From Lawsonibacter sp. (GTDB lineage Bacteria; Bacillota; Clostridia; Oscillospirales; Oscillospiraceae): a stretch of DNA of 36,512 nucleotides. Below, in pieces: positions 1 through 8,816 of the stretch (the first letter of the stretch is position 1; each line of letters begins with the position of its first letter). The DNA is taken from assembly GCA_022791075.1 (NCBI GenBank), contig JAAVYL010000116.1, forward strand, positions 1 through 36,512, in the 5' to 3' direction. A program made the position numbers and the translations under genes. The notes under the pieces were generated by a model. It was not told the DNA's origin. It did no database searches and saw only the letters and a program-made list of their open reading frames with translations.

Positions 1-413
1 ACTACGTAGCCGGTATCATGAACAACCTGGACCGCTCCAGCGAGAAGTCCATCTTCGACGGTCTGTCCGCCCACAACGCGGACCTGGCCGACGAGATTCG
101 CAAGCGGATGTTCGTTTTCGAGGATATTATTACTATGGACGACCGCTCTGTGCAGCGTTTTGTCCGTGACTGCGACCCGAGAGACCTGGTGCTGGCGCTG
201 AAGACGGCCAACGCTGATGTGTCCAACAAGCTGTTTACCAACATGTCAGCCCGTATGGCGGAGAGTATCCGGGACGACCTGGAGGTTACCACCAACGTGC
301 GTATGAAGGACGTGGAGGACGCCCAGCAGCGCATCGTGGGCGTTATCCGGGATTTGGAGGAGAGAAACGAGATTATCATCATGAAGGGCGGAAAGGACGA
401 TATCATTGCGTAA
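1..413 (+). CDS. fliG: Flagellar motor switch protein FliG, C-terminal part (5' truncated by window edge; frame open from position 3)
   Basis: Translation YVAGIMNNLDRSSEKSIFDGL...FVFEDIITMDDRSVQRFVRDCDPRDLVLALKTA matches FliG C-terminal domain; first gene of fliG-fliH-fliI-fliJ order. Confidence 0.95.
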   Translation, partial: YVAGIMNNLDRSSEKSIFDGLSAHNADLADEIRKRMFVFEDIITMDDRSVQRFVRDCDPRDLVLALKTANADVSNKLFTNMSARMAESIRDDLEVTTNVRMKDVEDAQQRIVGVIRDLEERNEIIIMKGGKDDIIA

Positions 414-1278
414 CATCCTGAAAAGCTTCCTGGAGCCCAAAGCGGAGGCCTACATACTGCCCAGCACCGACGACATCCATATGGAGGGGGAGGAGGAACT
501 TCTCCCCCCCGAGGCTGAGGAGAGTCCTGATGAGCCCCTGGATGTCACCCTGGGGGAAGAGGAGAAGGCCCCGGAGGCGGAGGAGCCGCCGCCCGGGAAA
601 GGGGAACAACCTAAGGAACCCGAAACTCCCGTCCGCTATGCACAGCTCCAGGCCGAGCTGATTATGAATCAGGCCCGGGAGGAGGCGCAGCAGCTGCTGG
701 ACCAGGCCCGGGAGCAGGCCGCGGCTGAGCAGGAGGAGATCCGGGCGGGCGCCCGGGATGAGGGCTACCGGGAGGGCTATGCCCAGGGCACCGCCAAGGC
801 CATGGACGATGCAGTCCGGGACCGGGAGGCCACTGCTGCCCGGCTGGAAAAGGAGGTTCAGGCCTTTTTGGAAAAGGCCTCGCTGGCCCGGGAGGAGATG
901 CTCCTCCAGACCCAGGATGAGCTGCTGGAGCTGTGCCTGTCCATTGCGGAAAAGGTGGTGCGGGTCAGCCTGAAGAGCAGCAGTGAGGTAATTGTCCGTA
1001 TGATTCAGACCGCGACCGAGCGGATGAAGCGGCAGGAGTGGGTGCATATCTACATCTCCGGCTGCGACGCGCGGCAGCTTGCTAAAATTTCTCCGGCGCT
1101 GACCAGTACGCTGGGGGCGCTGAGCCAGCACATCAAGGTGGTCCCCATGGGGGACGATGAGAGCGGCACCTGCATTGTGGAGACTCCGGAGGAGATCGCG
1201 GACGCCAGCGTGTCCACGCAGATGTCCAAAATCCGGGATGTGCTCCAGGACCAGCTTGGTTCGCAGTGGATGCAGTGA
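406..1278 (+). CDS. fliH: Flagellar assembly protein FliH
   Basis: Position between fliG and fliI, overlaps fliG by 8 bp; long coiled-coil with GxxxG-like stretch and HrpE/FliH-type C-terminus. Confidence 0.88.
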   Translation: MRNILKSFLEPKAEAYILPSTDDIHMEGEEELLPPEAEESPDEPLDVTLGEEEKAPEAEEPPPGKGEQPKEPETPVRYAQLQAELIMNQAREEAQQLLDQAREQAAAEQEEIRAGARDEGYREGYAQGTAKAMDDAVRDREATAARLEKEVQAFLEKASLAREEMLLQTQDELLELCLSIAEKVVRVSLKSSSEVIVRMIQTATERMKRQEWVHIYISGCDARQLAKISPALTSTLGALSQHIKVVPMGDDESGTCIVETPEEIADASVSTQMSKIRDVLQDQLGSQWMQ

Positions 1279-1307
1279 CGCAATAAGACAGAGGAGAGGC
1301 TTGGGAC

Positions 1308-2609
1308 GTGTTTCGGGAATTGATCCCCGCTGTCCGGTCCGCGGAGACCGTGGGCCGAACCGGGAAAATCGAGAATATCGTGGGCATGTCCATCGAGGCC
1401 TCCGGCGGCCGGGCCGCCATCGGCGACATCTGCCGCATCTACTCCAACGAGTCAGGCGGCCAGATTCCGGCCGAGGTGGTTGGCTTCAAAAATGACCACA
1501 TTCTGCTGATGCCCTATGCCAATATGAGCGGCATTTCTGCGGGCAACTTTGTCCGCAACACCGGCAAACGGCTGACCCTGCCTGTGGGGCCCTTTCTGCG
1601 GGGGAGAGTGATTAATGCGCTGGGCCAGCCCATTGACGGGCTGGAGCCATTCCAGCGGGGCGACACATTCTCTGTGGACAGCGCATATATTAATCCCATG
1701 GCCCGCCCCCCAATCCGGGAACGGATGGAGTTCGGCGTCAAGGCCATTGACAGCCTGCTGACCATTGGCAAGGGCCAGCGTATCGGCATCTTTGCCGGCT
1801 CCGGTGTGGGCAAGTCCACCCTCCTGGGTATGATTGCCAAAAACGTGAAGGCGGACATCAACGTGATTGCCCTGGTGGGCGAACGCGGCCGCGAGGTTTT
1901 GGAGTTCATGCAGAAGGACCTGGGGGAGGAGGGAATGCGCCGGTCGATTCTGGTGGTGGCCACCAGTGATCAGCCCGCCATGCTGAGAATGAAATGTCCC
2001 AGCGTGGCCACCAGCATTGCCGAGTATTTTTCCGGTCAGGGCTACGACGTCCTGCTGATGATGGACTCCCTTACCCGGTTCGCGATGGCCCAGCGTGAGA
2101 TTGGTCTGGCGATTGGAGAGCCTCCGGTTGCCAGAGGATATACACCCTCTATGTACGCTGAAATGCCCAAGCTGCTGGAGCGCAGCGGGAACTTTGAAAA
2201 GGGCTCCATCACTGGCGTTTACACCGTGCTGGTGGAGGGCGACGACACCAATGAGCCCATTGCCGACACGGTCCGCGGCATTCTGGACGGCCACATTGTG
2301 CTCTCCCGTCAGCTGGCCAATGCCAACCACTTTCCGGCCATCGACGTGGGAGCGAGTATCTCACGTCTGATGGTGGAGATTGTATCCCCGGAACACCGGC
2401 AGCTGGCCGGAAGGCTCCGGGACATCATGGGCGTGTATGAAAAAAATTCCGACCTGGTGTCTATCGGCGCCTATAAAGCGGGCTCCAACCCCAAGCTGGA
2501 CTATGCCCTGGGCAAAATAGACGCCATCAACCAATTTTTGATGCAGGGGATCGACGAGTCCTTTTCCTACGAGGAGAGCCTGGAGGAGCTGCGGCGTATC
2601 CTGCAATAA
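1308..2609 (+). CDS. fliI: Flagellar protein export ATPase FliI (GTG start)
   Basis: Walker A GIFAGSGVGKSTLLGMIA, VALVGERGREVLEF, DSLTRFAMAQREIGLAIGEPP. Confidence 0.97.
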   Translation: MFRELIPAVRSAETVGRTGKIENIVGMSIEASGGRAAIGDICRIYSNESGGQIPAEVVGFKNDHILLMPYANMSGISAGNFVRNTGKRLTLPVGPFLRGRVINALGQPIDGLEPFQRGDTFSVDSAYINPMARPPIRERMEFGVKAIDSLLTIGKGQRIGIFAGSGVGKSTLLGMIAKNVKADINVIALVGERGREVLEFMQKDLGEEGMRRSILVVATSDQPAMLRMKCPSVATSIAEYFSGQGYDVLLMMDSLTRFAMAQREIGLAIGEPPVARGYTPSMYAEMPKLLERSGNFEKGSITGVYTVLVEGDDTNEPIADTVRGILDGHIVLSRQLANANHFPAIDVGASISRLMVEIVSPEHRQLAGRLRDIMGVYEKNSDLVSIGAYKAGSNPKLDYALGKIDAINQFLMQGIDESFSYEESLEELRRILQ

Positions 2610-2672
2610 AGTCCCAAGGCGCGCAGAGGGCGTGCCCCTCAGAAAAGAGCCTGAAAAGGAGACAACAGACTG

Positions 2673-3125
2673 ATGAAGAAATTCCGTTTCTCGCTGGAGA
2701 CTGTTTTGGATTACAAGCAACAGACCCTGGACGCGATTCGGGCGGAGCACGGTGCTATCCTGGCCAAGGTTCGGGCCCAGGAGGCTGTGGTGGACGGCCT
2801 GGAGGAGGAGCACTGGCAGGTGGACGGGGAGTTTTCCCGGCGCAAGCTGGAGGGCCTCACCATTTTGGACGCGCTGAACTACGAGCAGTATCTGAGAGCT
2901 CTGGAGCGTGAGATCCAGCAGGAGAGAGTCAAGCTGGAGCGCCTGCGCCGCCAGGAGGAGATGAAGCGGTCCCAGGTGGTGGAGGCCCGGAAGGAGACTG
3001 CCACCATTGAGAAGCTGAAGGAGCATAAGCTGGAGGACTACCGCAAGGCGGAGCAGAAGGCGGAGGAACAGCGAATTGAGGAGTTTGTCTCCACCACCCG
3101 CGCCATGGCGGCGATGGGTATTTAA
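2673..3125 (+). CDS. fliJ: Flagellar export chaperone FliJ
   Basis: MKKFRFSLETVLDYKQQ N-terminus, coiled-coil, follows fliI. Confidence 0.92.
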   Translation: MKKFRFSLETVLDYKQQTLDAIRAEHGAILAKVRAQEAVVDGLEEEHWQVDGEFSRRKLEGLTILDALNYEQYLRALEREIQQERVKLERLRRQEEMKRSQVVEARKETATIEKLKEHKLEDYRKAEQKAEEQRIEEFVSTTRAMAAMGI

Positions 3126-3188
3126 AGGGTGAGTTACACTTTAATAAGTGTTTCTCTATAAATGGTCACGGGAAGGAGGTGAGTGCAG

Positions 3189-3707
3189 ATGCAGACACCG
3201 ATTTCATTCTGTGACATCAGCGCACGGTATGGGCAGATGCCCGCTCCTCAGAAGAGCATTGAGGAGCTGACCGGGTGGAATCCCAACAAACTTTTCTTAG
3301 ACTTCATGAACAAGGTCCGGAAGCAGCGGGAGGAAAACGCCAAAGACGCTGAGGAGGACGCCCTCATGGCGATGATCGATGCCATGAACGCCCCGGAGAA
3401 GGACCGGCGGGCCGGAAAGGCCGATATGGCCGGAGCCAATTCCCTGGCCCAGGCCGGCAAGGCTATCGTGGCCCAGCATGAGGAGATTCTGGCGGACGGA
3501 ACCAAGCAGGTGCAGTGGGTGGACCCCACAACAACCCTGACCGTCCAGGTCCTGATGTCCTGTCTGGGCGACCGGTTTACCTTTGAGCAGGCCGATGAGG
3601 TTCAGGAGAACCAGGAGCAGGCCAAGCAGGAAGCCGAGGAAGAGCGGTTGGAGGTCACAGAAGCGCGCGGCCCCAGCGAACCCAATGACGTAGAAAAGGA
3701 GGTGTAA
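3189..3707 (+). CDS. Hypothetical flagellar-operon protein at the usual ylxF/motE position; no TM segment
   Basis: ORF track 3183-3707; ATG at 3189 has better spacing from AAGGAGG (3173-3179) than GTG at 3183; no family recognised. Confidence 0.75.
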   Translation: MQTPISFCDISARYGQMPAPQKSIEELTGWNPNKLFLDFMNKVRKQREENAKDAEEDALMAMIDAMNAPEKDRRAGKADMAGANSLAQAGKAIVAQHEEILADGTKQVQWVDPTTTLTVQVLMSCLGDRFTFEQADEVQENQEQAKQEAEEERLEVTEARGPSEPNDVEKEV

Positions 3708-3712
3708 GAGAC

Positions 3713-4930
3713 ATGAATGTGACAGATCAGTGGATGCTGGAACGGATGCAGCAGATGGCCGCCAGTTTGACGGCTTCTCTGACGCAAACGAGCCAGAACA
3801 CACAGACGCCCAAAAGTGAAAAGGGTGAGAGCTTCCAGGATATGATGAGCAAGGCCAAGGACCAGAAGGTGGAGGCCCCCAGAAAGGACGCTGCCCCCGA
3901 CAAACGGGAGCCTGTCCAGAGCAAGGAACAGCCCCAGCCGGCGGAGAATACCGCCCCGCAGCAGCACCAGCCGGTGAAGGCGGGGGGCAGAACCAATTTT
4001 GACCTCACCCTTGCCGCCTTTGTAGCCGCGGGCTTTGCCCAGGTGGAGGAGGTTTTTGAGGATGGTACCGCCATCGTCACCCTGGACGGCCTGAAGGTGG
4101 ACGGAATCTTTGCCAGAGGCGGGGTGATGCCGGAGAACGGACAGCTGCCCCAGATGACTGTGGTCACCGGAGACGGACAGGAAATTGTGGTAACTCCCCA
4201 GCAGCTCCAGGAGGTGTTCAGCCGCTATGGCCTGGAGGGCCCCACGGAGAACGGAGGCGGACTCTCGATGCTGGGTCAGATCGACCTGAGCAAGCCTGAG
4301 TTTGAGAACATGACCGTGATCGACATGGACGGCAAGGTCACAACCATGGGCGAGATGCTGAAGGACCTGAATGTGCAGGCTGATACTGAGGAGCAGGACG
4401 AGACCAACCTGGATGCCGAGATGCTGGCCTCTGACCAGCCCCTGTTCAAGGATGTGAAGACGGCCCCCGTGAAGGTGGGGGAGAACTTCCTGCTGGACAC
4501 CCAGCAGCCGGACATGGAGCAGGTGCTGGCGGATACTGTCCGCTATGCGGCGCAGGCAGGCATCAAGGAGGTTGAGCTCATGCTCAGCCCCAGAAATCTG
4601 GGCGCCCTGACCATCAAGCTGACCCAGAGTGCCGACGGTATTCTCCAGGTGGTGTTCCACACCAGCAACGCCAAGGCGGCCAACCTGCTGAACCAGCATT
4701 TGGACAGCCTGAACACCATGCTCCAGGGCTATAACCAGAGTGAGGTGCGTGTGGAGGTCCAGCGCAGCGAGAACAGCCAGCAGGCCGGCCAGCAATTCCA
4801 GCAGGCTGACCCGGACGGGCACAACCAGCAGCAAAAGCAGCAACAGCAGCAGCAGGAACACAGCGAGCATGACCAGGACTTTTTCCAGCGGCTCCGGCTG
4901 GGGCTGTTCGGCCTGGACGATGCGACCTGA
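3713..4930 (+). CDS. fliK: Flagellar hook-length control protein FliK
   Basis: C-terminal Flg_hook domain ...VELMLSPRNLGALTIKLTQSADGILQVVFHTSNAKAANLLNQHLDSLNTML..., Gln-rich tail, precedes flgD. Confidence 0.92.
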   Translation: MNVTDQWMLERMQQMAASLTASLTQTSQNTQTPKSEKGESFQDMMSKAKDQKVEAPRKDAAPDKREPVQSKEQPQPAENTAPQQHQPVKAGGRTNFDLTLAAFVAAGFAQVEEVFEDGTAIVTLDGLKVDGIFARGGVMPENGQLPQMTVVTGDGQEIVVTPQQLQEVFSRYGLEGPTENGGGLSMLGQIDLSKPEFENMTVIDMDGKVTTMGEMLKDLNVQADTEEQDETNLDAEMLASDQPLFKDVKTAPVKVGENFLLDTQQPDMEQVLADTVRYAAQAGIKEVELMLSPRNLGALTIKLTQSADGILQVVFHTSNAKAANLLNQHLDSLNTMLQGYNQSEVRVEVQRSENSQQAGQQFQQADPDGHNQQQKQQQQQQEHSEHDQDFFQRLRLGLFGLDDAT

Positions 4931-4951
4931 ACAAGCAGGAGGTGAACAAAA

Positions 4952-5539
4952 ATGGACAGCTATTCCTATGATACAGCATACCGCTATGGCAACTATAACA
5001 AGGCAAATGATTTTGACCCCACCATTAACCGCTGGGAAGAGGCGGAGAAGGCAGAGAAGGAAAATAAGGACAAGGGTACCCTGACCTTTACCGACATGCT
5101 CACCCTGATGGTGACCCAGTTCCAGAACCAGACCCCCGACAACCAGGCCGACTCCAGCGACATGATGAACCAGCTGGTTCAGATGAGCGTGATGCAGGCT
5201 ATGAACGACATGACCAGCCAGATGAAGGAGCTCGCCCTGGCCAACGTGATGAGCTACGCCGCCTCCCTGGTGGGCCAGACCGTCACCGTCGGTGTCTGGA
5301 ACGATGAGACCGAGGAGCTGGAGGAGCTTGTGGGCGTGGTGAAGGGCACCGGCACCTACAACGGACAGCAGGTCATCTACTTGGATAACGGAGAGGGCTA
5401 CTTCCTGAGCGACATCATGGCTGTGGGCACCCTGCCTCCCAAGAAGGAGGAAGAGACGCCCGGCGAGGGTGAGGGCGAAGGCGAAGGTTCCGGCGAAGGC
5501 GAGGACAACAAGACCGAGACGGAGAACGAAGTGGGCTGA
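4952..5539 (+). CDS. flgD: Flagellar hook capping protein FlgD
   Basis: FTDMLTLMVTQFQNQTPDNQADSSDMMNQLVQMSVMQAMNDM is the FlgD N-terminal signature. Confidence 0.93.
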   Translation: MDSYSYDTAYRYGNYNKANDFDPTINRWEEAEKAEKENKDKGTLTFTDMLTLMVTQFQNQTPDNQADSSDMMNQLVQMSVMQAMNDMTSQMKELALANVMSYAASLVGQTVTVGVWNDETEELEELVGVVKGTGTYNGQQVIYLDNGEGYFLSDIMAVGTLPPKKEEETPGEGEGEGEGSGEGEDNKTETENEVG

Positions 5540-5581
5540 GACAGCGGTCAGGAGGGAATCTGGCCACAGTAAGCGGACAGG

Positions 5582-5995
5582 ATGTCCGCGAAGAAAGTAG
5601 GAACAGACATGGCAGAACGCATCTCTTCTATCCAGGGCGTTTCCCCAGTAGAGCGCGTCCAACGGGTCGAACGGGCCAGCCGCGCTGCGGCAGGACAGTT
5701 TGGCGCTCTGCTGAATCAGGAAATCAAAACCGGCCAACCGGCGGTTTCCTTCTCTAAACACGCCCAGAGCCGGGCTGAGGAACGGGGCATTCAGGTGGAC
5801 GAAACTCTGATGGGTCAGCTGGCCGACTCCGTAGAGCGGGCCCAGGCCAAGGGAGCCACCAATATCCTGGCCTTCGACGCTACCCGGGCTTTTATCATCA
5901 ACGTCCCCCACGGACGAGTGATCACCACCATGTCCCAGGAGGAGATGGAGGAAAATATCTTCACAAATATCGACGGCGCTGTACTGCTGAAATAA
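5582..5995 (+). CDS. Flagellar operon protein (TIGR02530-type), start possibly at 5609
   Basis: FSKHAQSRAEERGI...L...LADSVERAQAKGATNILAFDATRAFIINVPHGRVITTMSQEEMEENIFTNIDGAVLL, located between flgD and flgE. Confidence 0.85.
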   Translation: MSAKKVGTDMAERISSIQGVSPVERVQRVERASRAAAGQFGALLNQEIKTGQPAVSFSKHAQSRAEERGIQVDETLMGQLADSVERAQAKGATNILAFDATRAFIINVPHGRVITTMSQEEMEENIFTNIDGAVLLK

Positions 5996-6024
5996 CGCAA
6001 GAGCAGGACCTTTATGGATGCTTT

Positions 6025-6051
6025 GGTCCCCTGCCCGACTGACAGGGGACC
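6025..6051 (+). other. Intercistronic hairpin upstream of flgE
   Basis: Perfect 9-bp inverted repeat GGTCCCCTG (6025-6033) / CAGGGGACC (6043-6051). Confidence 0.6.
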
Positions 6052-6084
6052 GGCAGCGCCCTAGAAAAGGAGTAATGTTATAAT

Positions 6085-7398
6085 ATGACTGGCGCAATGT
6101 ATGCCGCCATCGGCGGCCTGAAATCCCACATGACCAAGCTGAACGTCATCGGCAACAATATCGCCAATGTCAACACCTACGGCTATAAAGCCCAGCGTAT
6201 GACCTTCATGGAGTCTATGTACACCACCAGCCGCTCCGGTTCCAACGGCGGCGCAACCGCCGGCGGCAACAACCCCTCTCAGGTGGGCTACGGCTGCTCC
6301 GTGGGCTCCATCGACCTGAATATGTCTCCCTCCACCTACGCCCCCACAGGCACGGGCCTGGACACCTATATCGACGGTGAGGGCTTTTTCATGGTGGGCG
6401 ATAAGGACGGCAACATCCTCAGCAACAGCGATGTAAAGAAGCTGGATCTTACCCGCGTGGGCGACTTCTGGCAGGACGCTGACGGCTATATCTGTAACCG
6501 CCAGGGCAAGGTGCTCTATGGCTTTGCCATGGTGCAGAATCCGGATTATAATCCAAATTACCCGAAGCCCACAGAGGGTGATGCCGATTATGCGACTGAG
6601 CTGGAAAAATACAATTTAGCCCAAAAAGAGACGATTGTCAGCACTCAGCTGGCTCCTCTGCGTGTGCCTCTGTCTGCCGCTGCTCCTACCGAAGCGAACG
6701 GCGGCCTGAAAAAGGAAACTGTTGATGGCAAAGAGGTGCTGAGTCCGCAGTGGGAGGAGGGCGAGCCTGTCTATCCTTACTTGCAGACGACGATAGTTGA
6801 CAAGGTGACGTACAAGCAGAATGTCTTTGCCAAGCCCACTGATGAAATTGTGGAAATCCCCGATGATCCGGCGGATAAAGCGGATGAAGGAACGAGGACG
6901 GCTGTGGCTCTGAATACTGATCCGAACGCAGTTTCCAATGTGCTGCATGTCCAGCTGAAGAGCATGGGCGTGGAAAAGAACGGCGCTATCACCGGTACTG
7001 CTCCTAATGGAGATACCGTGATACTTGGCTATATTGCCATTGCCAACTGCGACAGCCCTGACGGCGTGACCCACATTGACGGCCCCTACTACAAGGCCAT
7101 GGGCGGCGCGGGCAATGTGCGTGTCTCCGCTCTGGGCGGCGTGCTGGAGGGTAAGTATCTAGGCAATCAAGTGATGGATACAACCGACCCGGACAATCCT
7201 GTGGTTCCCGACCCCGCTGACGCCATCCTGAACGAGAAAGATGTGGAGACCAGAAAGGGCGGTCTGGAGGCCTCCAGCACCGACATCGCCGAGGAGTTCT
7301 CCCAGATGATTACCACCCAGCGCGGCTATCAGGCCAACACCCGAATCATCACCGTCACCGACTCCATGCTGGAGGAGCTGGTGAACATGAAGCGGTAA
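6085..7398 (+). CDS. flgE: Flagellar hook protein FlgE
   Basis: MTGAMYAAIGGLKSHMTKLNVIGNNIANVNTYGYKAQR N-term and C-term GGLEASSTDIAEEFSQMITTQRGYQANTRIITVTDSMLEELVNMKR. Confidence 0.97.
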   Translation: MTGAMYAAIGGLKSHMTKLNVIGNNIANVNTYGYKAQRMTFMESMYTTSRSGSNGGATAGGNNPSQVGYGCSVGSIDLNMSPSTYAPTGTGLDTYIDGEGFFMVGDKDGNILSNSDVKKLDLTRVGDFWQDADGYICNRQGKVLYGFAMVQNPDYNPNYPKPTEGDADYATELEKYNLAQKETIVSTQLAPLRVPLSAAAPTEANGGLKKETVDGKEVLSPQWEEGEPVYPYLQTTIVDKVTYKQNVFAKPTDEIVEIPDDPADKADEGTRTAVALNTDPNAVSNVLHVQLKSMGVEKNGAITGTAPNGDTVILGYIAIANCDSPDGVTHIDGPYYKAMGGAGNVRVSALGGVLEGKYLGNQVMDTTDPDNPVVPDPADAILNEKDVETRKGGLEASSTDIAEEFSQMITTQRGYQANTRIITVTDSMLEELVNMKR

Positions 7399-7420
7399 TA
7401 GCAGCGATTTTTTCCGGTGA

Positions 7421-7600
7421 GCGCCGGCGCCCCCTCGTAAAAGGGGGCGGGTGTCTCCGGAGGCGGTCGGGGGGGGGATCCCCCCAAAAAAAGGGGGCCG
7501 CAGGGCGGAATCCCGCCACTGGGCTTTGCCCGGCGGTCCCCTCCCCCTGACGGAGGAGGAGTTTGTGAAGCAAATCCCGCTGGGGCGGGCCAGGAGAGGA
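7421..7600. repeat. GC-rich, multi-hairpin intergenic element between flgE and flbD
   Basis: CGCCCCC(7428-7434)/GGGGGCG(7443-7449); GGGGGGATCCCCCC palindrome; CCGCC-act-GGGC-ttt-GCCC-GGCGG (7513-7536). Confidence 0.55.
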
Positions 7601-7614
7601 AAGGAAGGTTTGTC

Positions 7615-7830
7615 ATGATTCAGCTGACGAAACGCAACGGAGAGAGATTTTTGGTCAACCACAACCAGATCGAGTGTATTGAGATGATCCCCGAGTCAAA
7701 AATCGTCATGATGAACCGGGATTATTTCATCGTCCGGGAGTCCCCTGACCAGATTATCCGAAAAATCTCTGAGTACACCGCCAAGGTGCAGGATGTGCAC
7801 CGGGCCCTGACTATTTCGGACCGGCGCTGA
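7615..7830 (+). CDS. flbD: FlbD/SwrD family flagellar protein
   Basis: MIQLTKRNGERFLVNHNQIECIEMIPESKIVMMNRDYFIVRESPDQIIRKISEY; between flgE and motA. Confidence 0.93.
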   Translation: MIQLTKRNGERFLVNHNQIECIEMIPESKIVMMNRDYFIVRESPDQIIRKISEYTAKVQDVHRALTISDRR

Positions 7831-7922
7831 AAAGCGCCGGGAGGGCATATTTGACAGGCGTTGCGTACAACCACTGTGCCTGGGGCGCGCTCTGAGCGGA
7901 GCGACGCCTATCAAATGCGCCC
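7821..7922 (+). promoter_or_regulatory. Structured flbD-motA intercistronic region
   Basis: GAAA-tetraloop hairpin CCGGCGCT-GAAA-AGCGCCGG (7821-7840) overlapping flbD stop, plus imperfect 20-bp stem 7843-7862/7903-7922 (18/20 pairs counting two G-U). Confidence 0.5.
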
Positions 7923-7969
7923 TGAGAGAAAAAGAAATTCCATTTGGGAGAAGGAGTGGACCTGAGGCA

Positions 7970-8788
7970 ATGAATATTACATATATCATTGGTACTGTAG
8001 TCGCGTTCGCCGTCATGTTCATCGGTATGATGATAGGCAGTGAGGGCGAAGCGTTCCTGGTCGTCACAAAGCTGGGAAACTTCTGGGACCCGGCCAGCGT
8101 CTTCATTGTTATCGGCTGTACCGTCGCCGTGCTGGTGGCCAGCTTCCCGGGCAGCGCCCTGGCCAACATCCCCAAGCACTTCGGGGTTATGATGAACACC
8201 AAGAAATATGACCCCATGGCCATCATCGACAAGCTGGTGGAGCTGGCCCAGGTAGCCCGTAAAAACGGCCTGCTGGCCCTGGAGGAAATGGGCAATCAGG
8301 AGCAGGACCCCTTCTTCAAGCAGTGCATTATGCTCATCGTGGACAACAACGACGCCGACCAGGCCCGTGAGATCATGATGAACGACATAGAACAGTCCGC
8401 CGCCCGCCATGAGGACGGGGCGGGAATGTATGAAAAGGCCTCCTCCGTGGCTCCGGCGTTCGGCATGGTGGGTACGCTGGTAGGTCTGATCAACATGCTG
8501 AAGGCTATGGACATTGAGAGCGGCGGCGGCGACCTGGGTCCCGCTATGGCCACAGCTCTGATTACCACCCTGTATGGCTGCGTAATGGCCCATATGATCT
8601 TTGGCCCCATTGCAACCCAGCTGCGCCGCCGGGATGAGGAGGAGACCCTGTGCAAGCTCATCATTGTGGAGGGCATTATGTCCATCCAGTCCGGCGCCAA
8701 CCCCAAGTTCCTCCGGGAGAAGCTGCTCACCTTTATTGGACAGAAACAGCGCGGTGAGGGCGGCGGAAAGAAAAAGGGCGGGGAGTAA
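7970..8788 (+). CDS. motA: Flagellar stator protein MotA
   Basis: MotA/TolQ/ExbB topology; APAFGMVGTLVGLINML...LGPAMATALITTLYGCVMAHMIFGPIATQL. Confidence 0.97.
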   Translation: MNITYIIGTVVAFAVMFIGMMIGSEGEAFLVVTKLGNFWDPASVFIVIGCTVAVLVASFPGSALANIPKHFGVMMNTKKYDPMAIIDKLVELAQVARKNGLLALEEMGNQEQDPFFKQCIMLIVDNNDADQAREIMMNDIEQSAARHEDGAGMYEKASSVAPAFGMVGTLVGLINMLKAMDIESGGGDLGPAMATALITTLYGCVMAHMIFGPIATQLRRRDEEETLCKLIIVEGIMSIQSGANPKFLREKLLTFIGQKQRGEGGGKKKGGE

Positions 8789-8816
8789 TTCCCCTGTTTT
8801 GAACTGAGGTGAAACC

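Noticed and set aside
3602-6097. 831-aa minus-strand ORF antisense to fliK/flgD/TIGR02530
   Set aside because: His/Leu/Gln-rich low-complexity translation, antisense to well-supported genes in GC-rich DNA; no recognisable domain
7159-7662. Minus-strand ORFs in the flgE-flbD spacer (e.g. 7329-7616)
   Set aside because: Pro/Gly-rich translation of structured intergenic repeat; no plausible protein
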